From Thermoflexales bacterium (GTDB lineage Bacteria; Chloroflexota; Anaerolineae; Fen-1058): a DNA stretch of 27,060 nucleotides. Positions 23,116-27,060 of this stretch are shown one piece after another (position 1 is the stretch's first letter; the number at the start of each line of letters is the position of its first letter). The notes beneath the pieces are model-generated. The model was not told the DNA's origin. It saw only the letters and a list, made by a program, of their open reading frames with translations, and did no database searches. The position numbers were made by a program, and so were the translations under genes. The stretch is taken from NCBI GenBank assembly GCA_016931085.1, contig JAFGFO010000140.1, positions 1-27,060 on the forward strand, in the 5' to 3' direction.

Positions 23116-24102
23116 ATGAACGAGTCACAAGCCGAGCGTTCGTCCGCGTCTAAAAATGCTTCATCGTCACCCGGCTGGGGGAATAGCGACTGGCAGCGGC
23201 TCGCTGGTGGGGTGCTAGGGGTCTTGATCGTCTTGGCCACCGTCCTGGGCAGCTTTATCCTCTCAACCCAAGAGGCGCTGCCGCCAACCCAGCTCGCGAC
23301 GCCTAGCCCGGTGCCGTCGGTGGCCGTCGTGACGCCTCCTCCCATCACCAGCGTGCTCCCCAGCTCCACGCCTGAGCCTTCCGCTGCGCCTTCGGCGACT
23401 CCAACGGTGACGTGTAGCATCCCCTTGGGTTGGGCGGCCTACACCGTGAAAGCCGGCGACACCTTATCCAGCCTGGCCTCGACAGCCGGCACGAGCACGT
23501 TCGTGTTGATCCAGGGCAATTGCCTGGGCGAGACGGACTTGATCGCGGGGCAACTCGTCTATCTTCCGCCTCCCCCGACGCAGGGGCCCACGCCTGTGCC
23601 GACCCGCTGCAGTGGGCCTCCAGCCAACTGGGTCAAGTACGTTGTGCTGCGGGGCGATACGCTCTACGGCCTGTCAGTGCGTTACCAGACGACGGTGAAT
23701 GCCCTGGCCGCGGCCAACTGCCTCGACACCTCCGACCTGCGTGCGGGCCAGGTACTGTACGTACCGCCGGTGTCTTTTGCCACACCCACGCCGCTCGTGC
23801 CCACGCCGACGCCTTCACCGCAGCCAAGCGATACACCTACGCCCACCGACACGCCTGCGCCTATCCTGACGGAGACAGTGACGCCGGCATCTGTGACGGC
23901 CACCTTTACGCCGGGGCCAAGCAAGACGCCTACGCCAGCGGTTAGCCCTTCCTGGACGCCGCAGCCGACTGACACCCTGTTGCCCAGCGACACGCCCAGC
24001 ACGACGCCGTCCAGCACGCCCCAGCCTAGCGACACGCCTGGCGTGCAGCCGTCCAGCACGCCCCAGCCTAGCGACACGCCCGTCCCGTCGGCCACGCCCT
24101 AG
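23116..24102 (+). CDS. Membrane-anchored protein with two LysM domains and Thr/Pro-rich tail
   Basis: A protein of 328 aa. A cytoplasmic N-terminal stretch (1-31, Ser/Asn-rich) precedes one transmembrane helix (about 32-52, GGVLGVLIVLATVLGSFIL). A Pro/Ser/Thr linker leads to LysM 1 (YTVKAGDTLSSLAS, about 112-155) and LysM 2 (YVVLRGDTLYGLSVRY, about 173-218). Each LysM has a matching Cys pair (CSIP..NCLG, CSGP..NCLD), so each probably closes a disulfide. The C-terminal 110 residues are almost only P, T, S, with D and a repeated SSTPQPSDTP unit. LysM domains bind glycan such as peptidoglycan, which suggests cell-wall attachment or sensing. AGGAGA precedes the ATG. Its TAG stop shares CTAG with the stop of the convergent gene. 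Confidence 0.9.
   Translation: MNESQAERSSASKNASSSPGWGNSDWQRLAGGVLGVLIVLATVLGSFILSTQEALPPTQLATPSPVPSVAVVTPPPITSVLPSSTPEPSAAPSATPTVTCSIPLGWAAYTVKAGDTLSSLASTAGTSTFVLIQGNCLGETDLIAGQLVYLPPPPTQGPTPVPTRCSGPPANWVKYVVLRGDTLYGLSVRYQTTVNALAAANCLDTSDLRAGQVLYVPPVSFATPTPLVPTPTPSPQPSDTPTPTDTPAPILTETVTPASVTATFTPGPSKTPTPAVSPSWTPQPTDTLLPSDTPSTTPSSTPQPSDTPGVQPSSTPQPSDTPVPSATP
24007..24080 (+). repeat. 42-bp tandem repeat in the LysM protein tail
   Basis: An identical 32-bp block begins at 24007 and 24049, giving a 42-bp (14-codon) period. It encodes two copies of a PSSTPQPSDTP unit. The identity at DNA level, not just protein level, points to recent duplication, so copy number may vary between strains. Confidence 0.8.
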
Positions 24103-26600
24103 ACCAGGCGCTTGGCCACGACCATGGTCTGGTCGTCGAAGGGTGGCTCGCCGCCGACAAAGGCGGTCAGGGCCTGGTGGATGGCCTGGACGATGGCGCT
24201 CACCGGCTGATCTATACTGGCCATGACACAGGCCTCTAACCGATCCATGCCAAACTCTTCGCCCTGGCTGTTCAGCGCGTCGGGCAGGCCGTCCGTGTAC
24301 AGGAGCAGCACATCGCCGGCATGCAGGCGGATGGTATGATTCTCGAGCCGGATGTTCTCAATCACCCCCATAGCGACGCCGTGCTTGGTCAGGTATTCGA
24401 CGTGTTCGTGTCCGCCTTCTTCCTCGGCGGGCGCGCCGGCCGAGTTATTGTTACAGCGCACGACCATCGGTGGGTTGTGGCCGGCGTTGGCCAGCGTGAC
24501 TCGGCCAACCGGTGACAGATTAGCCATGACCATCGTCACGAACAGGTCAGAGTGACGCGCGTCTGACAGGATCATGGCGTTGGCGCGCGCCAGGGCCTCG
24601 CCCGGCAAGCGATCTCTACCCAACGTAGCAGCGCGCACGAGAGTACGGCACAAGGCCATAAACAAGGCCGCCGGCACGCCTTTATCGGCCACGTCGGCAA
24701 TCACCAGGGCGTAATGATCGCGCGGGCGCGGGATAAAGTCGTAAAAATCACCCCCCACCTGGCGGGCTGCCTGCCAGAAGGCCGCCACGTCCCAGCCGGG
24801 CACCTCTGGGCAGCTCGAGGGCAAAAAGCTGGTCTGGATGGTGCGCGCCAGTCTGATCTCACGTTCCAGCCCTTCCCGCGCCGCCAACTGGCGGATGAGG
24901 TTCACATTCTCAATAGCGATAGCCGCCTGGTGGGCGATGCCCAACAAGATATTGGCCGGGCGTCCCGCCTGGGCCAGCGAGGGTGGGGTGCCCGTGACGA
25001 GCATCACACCCACAACGCTGCCTTTGGAACGCAGCGGCATGGTCAGCGGTGAACGCAAAGGGAGCACGTCGATCAGGCTAGGCGGCAGGCTGGAGGCCGT
25101 ATCGGCCAGGTCGAGTGGCCACTCCTCGCCGGGAATGCGCAAGGCGTGAAAGGTTGCCAACTCACCGCGCGACAGACCATAGGCCGCGCCGGGGGTGTAG
25201 ACGCTGGCCTGGCCGTCCCACAAAAAGATCAGGCAAGTTTCCACGCCCACCAGCAAAGGCGTCAGCCGGACGATGGTGGTGAGGACTTGCGACAACTCGA
25301 CCTGGCTGCCGACCGCCTCGGCCACCTGAAGCAGGGCGGTATTCACCCATGCCTCTTCACGTTGGGCCGCCGCCAGTTGGGAGGTCTCGATGGCCAGGGT
25401 GGCCTGGTTGGCGATGCCGGCGATCATCTGAGCGCGATGGATGGCATTGTCTCCAGCTCTCACGTTGAAGGTGTCGTCCGTGCGTGCTCCCACCAACATG
25501 ATGCCGGCCAGGCAGCCATCCTGGGCCACGCCGGAGAGGCTGGGCTGGCGGCGCGTCACCAACGGCACCATCAGCGTGACGACTGCGCCAAAAGCGGCTT
25601 CCAACTGCGGCTCTGATTCATCCACCAGAGTGGGGGCGTGGGTATCTTGCATTTCACCCAGCGCCCACCAGTCGCCTGGCTGCACCTGCCAGTTTTCAAA
25701 AACGTTTTTTTGCGGGCGCGGCAGGCCATAAGCGTGCGCACCGTAGAACGCGCTGCGCTCCGCATCCCACAGCAAGATACCGCAGCGATCCACGCCCGAC
25801 AACATCGGTGTGAGGCGCACGACGGTGGTCAAGATCTCGTCCAGGCTGCTCGCGCGGGTTGTCGCTTCGGCCACTTGCAGCAGAGCCGTCGACATCCAGG
25901 CTTGTTCGCGCTCGGCTTCGTACAGGCGAGCATTGCTGATGGCGAGCGCGGCCTGGTTGGCAATGATTGAAAGCAAGCGGGTGTGCGCTTCGGAGAATGC
26001 GTCGGGCACATAGCTTTGGATGGCGACCACGCCAATCACGTCAGAGCTGGCCATACTATGCCTGGCCGAGATTGGGGCTTTTTCAGCCCGCTCAGGTAAT
26101 CCAAAAGGTCCAGAATCTGCCCGTGCGGCGCATAGTAAGGGGACAAACACCGCCGAACGAGGCGCGGACAGGCTGATATAGCGGGGGCGAGCAGGCAGCG
26201 TGTCCGCTTCGCGCTCGAAATCGTGCACCAACAAGGACTGGCCGGTGCGCCGCACCCAGACGACGATGCCAACGCCCTCGCTCAGGTCAAATATCTCGGG
26301 CGGCTGGCGCTTGTTTTCAACTTGCCAGAGCTTGATGTGGTAAGCCTCGCCCTCGAACAGGCCAATCTGGAACGTGGATGTGTCCACGATCCGGCTAGCC
26401 TGGTCGAGGATCAGCTCGCACAGGGCGTCGACCTCCAGCTCGGCCACCGATAAGGCCCGGCCAATCTCGACCAGCGACTCGAGCTCGCGCACGCGGCTGA
26501 CCAGCGCCAGCCGACTTTCACGGCGGCGAAGCAAGATCAAGCCCAATACCAACAAGGCCACCAGGCCAGCCAGGGCAAGAAAGCCAGTAAACAGATTCAT
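24099..26600 (-). CDS. Membrane-anchored triple-GAF SpoIIE/RsbU-type phosphatase
   Basis: A PP2C-type phosphatase of 833 aa. One N-terminal helix (about 5-24) is followed by three GAF domains (about 38-225, 235-410, 420-570), a linker helix and the phosphatase (about 580-833). Metal-binding acids are visible: Asp618 in GGDFYD, Asp636 in DVADKG, Asp770 in YTDG and the DD pair at 822-823. Family members dephosphorylate anti-sigma-antagonist proteins or similar STAS partners in partner-switching stress responses. No STAS or RsbW-like gene is in the window. GAF2 and GAF3 share a near-repeated opening (EAWVNTALLQVAEA, TTIVRLTPLL), which indicates internal duplication. It follows a VWA gene after 43 bp without a clear Shine-Dalgarno. 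It converges on the LysM gene with overlapping stop codons. Confidence 0.92.
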   Translation of the reverse strand: MNLFTGFLALAGLVALLVLGLILLRRRESRLALVSRVRELESLVEIGRALSVAELEVDALCELILDQASRIVDTSTFQIGLFEGEAYHIKLWQVENKRQPPEIFDLSEGVGIVVWVRRTGQSLLVHDFEREADTLPARPRYISLSAPRSAVFVPLLCAARADSGPFGLPERAEKAPISARHSMASSDVIGVVAIQSYVPDAFSEAHTRLLSIIANQAALAISNARLYEAEREQAWMSTALLQVAEATTRASSLDEILTTVVRLTPMLSGVDRCGILLWDAERSAFYGAHAYGLPRPQKNVFENWQVQPGDWWALGEMQDTHAPTLVDESEPQLEAAFGAVVTLMVPLVTRRQPSLSGVAQDGCLAGIMLVGARTDDTFNVRAGDNAIHRAQMIAGIANQATLAIETSQLAAAQREEAWVNTALLQVAEAVGSQVELSQVLTTIVRLTPLLVGVETCLIFLWDGQASVYTPGAAYGLSRGELATFHALRIPGEEWPLDLADTASSLPPSLIDVLPLRSPLTMPLRSKGSVVGVMLVTGTPPSLAQAGRPANILLGIAHQAAIAIENVNLIRQLAAREGLEREIRLARTIQTSFLPSSCPEVPGWDVAAFWQAARQVGGDFYDFIPRPRDHYALVIADVADKGVPAALFMALCRTLVRAATLGRDRLPGEALARANAMILSDARHSDLFVTMVMANLSPVGRVTLANAGHNPPMVVRCNNNSAGAPAEEEGGHEHVEYLTKHGVAMGVIENIRLENHTIRLHAGDVLLLYTDGLPDALNSQGEEFGMDRLEACVMASIDQPVSAIVQAIHQALTAFVGGEPPFDDQTMVVAKRLV

Positions 26601-26616
26601 AAAGGGTTACAAATTA

Positions 26617-26646
26617 CAGGTTTCAGGCAGCAGGTGGCAGGTTTCA
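26617..26646. repeat. Degenerate CAGGTTTCA direct repeats in an intergenic gap
   Basis: CAGGTTTCA occurs at 26617-26625 and 26638-26646, with a variant CAGGTGGCA at 26631-26639 between. The last copy contains the stop codon of the VWA gene. Such short 9-mer runs look like simple intergenic filler, and no function is evident. Confidence 0.5.
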
Positions 26647-27060
26647 TCCCCCGCCGCCCAGCTCGTCTCTCACCGTGCGATACAGTGACTCGGCCTTGAG
26701 CTCGTGCAAGGTATAGCACGGTGCGTGCAGGTGAAGGGCCAGCTCGGCTGCCAAGCCCTGGTCAAAAGCGATGTGCTCCATGTTGATCACCACGGATCGA
26801 GTTTTCTCGGCCGCGATGGCCTCGGCGATCCGGTGTGCTTCTTCCTGGGGTGGCAGGCTGCCCATCGCGACATTGCCGGCGCCATCGGTCAGCACGATCA
26901 GCAAGGGCATCACCTCGGGGTGCTGGCGCATTTCTTGGGCCAGCACCTGCTGGGCCATATCGAGCCCAGCCGAAAGCGGGGTCTTGCCTCCCACCGGGAG
27001 ATCGCCCAGAGCGCGTTGGGCCAGCTCGACGCTGTTGGTCGGCGGCAGCACCAGGCGCGC
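26644..27060 (-). CDS. Magnesium-chelatase subunit D-like VWA protein, C-terminal part
   Basis: The last 139 codons of a gene that enters from the right edge. The segment RLVLPPTNSVELAQRALGDL, then PVGGKTPLSAGL and LLIVLTDGAGNVAMG, matches the C-terminal von Willebrand A domain of the BchD/ChlD and related AAA-plus-VWA proteins. Thr in GGKTPLS and Asp in LTDG are two metal-ion-dependent adhesion site positions. The first DxSxS element would lie outside the window. Many non-phototrophs carry such chelatase-like or MoxR/VWA-like pairs, so chlorophyll synthesis cannot be concluded. It is upstream of the phosphatase on the same strand, probably one operon. The stop is TGA at 26646-26644. Confidence 0.85.
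   Translation of the reverse strand, partial: ARLVLPPTNSVELAQRALGDLPVGGKTPLSAGLDMAQQVLAQEMRQHPEVMPLLIVLTDGAGNVAMGSLPPQEEAHRIAEAIAAEKTRSVVINMEHIAFDQGLAAELALHLHAPCYTLHELKAESLYRTVRDELGGGG

Noticed and set aside
26644..27060. Evidence for phototrophy from a BchD-like gene
   Set aside because: Only the VWA domain is visible and chelatase-like AAA/VWA proteins are common in non-phototrophs. No other bacteriochlorophyll gene is in the window.
1..27060. tRNA, rRNA, CRISPR array, insertion sequence or prophage
   Set aside because: No cloverleaf, regular spaced repeats, transposase or phage structural motifs were found on either strand. The repeats seen are single palindromes or short direct repeats.

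Overview
The window looks like chromosomal DNA of a high-GC, Gram-negative-like environmental bacterium, most plausibly a Chloroflexota member of the Anaerolineae/Caldilineae type. This is inferred from several things: RNase J as mRNA nuclease, LysM and lipoproteins with long Thr/Pro tails, many ABC exporters, large GAF-domain signalling proteins, and short palindromic intergenic elements (AGAAACCGAGTTTTT, AGACCCTTAGGGTTTT, GGGGCAG..CTGCCCC). No rRNA, tRNA, CRISPR, transposase or phage gene was recognised. Recognisable promoters are sigma70-like with a 17-bp spacer.

Layout. 1-153: start of a secreted protein leaving the window on the minus strand, with a strong promoter. 348-3996 (minus): a two-gene heterodimeric ABC exporter with one consensus and one degenerate ATP site. 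4068-5845 (minus): an OmpR/PhoB-type response regulator and its histidine kinase, overlapping by ATGA. 5957-10418 (minus): a MacAB-like tripartite cluster (adaptor, ATPase, permease) ending with a Thr/Pro-rich lipoprotein. A 9-bp direct repeat with 11-bp period lies upstream of the adaptor and is a likely response-regulator operator. 10515-11258 (minus): a further LolD/MacB-type ATPase without its own permease, divergently transcribed from RNase J (11499-13118, plus). The RNase J leader contains an intrinsic terminator between promoter and start codon.

13216-17054: a compact accessory locus with a radical SAM protein and a FAD-dependent amine-oxidase/carotenoid-desaturase-type protein (both plus), convergent with a Tat-exported lipoprotein related to acetoacetate decarboxylase. 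17104-19020 (minus): a GH127 beta-L-arabinofuranosidase-like gene of visibly lower GC, perhaps acquired by transfer. 19218-24102 (plus): a signalling/envelope operon of a 7TM-GAF-PAS histidine kinase, a kinase-less membrane GAF/coiled-coil paralogue and a membrane-anchored double-LysM protein. It converges on a minus-strand operon at the right end: a magnesium-chelatase-D-like VWA protein (partial) followed by a membrane-anchored triple-GAF SpoIIE/RsbU-type phosphatase.

Most notable for follow-up: the radical SAM/FAD/Tat-decarboxylase locus, the efflux operon with its operator and adjacent two-component system, the RNase J leader terminator, palindromic elements whose sequence supplies the last codons and often the stop codon of the gene before them, and the kinase/kinase-less-paralogue/LysM operon.
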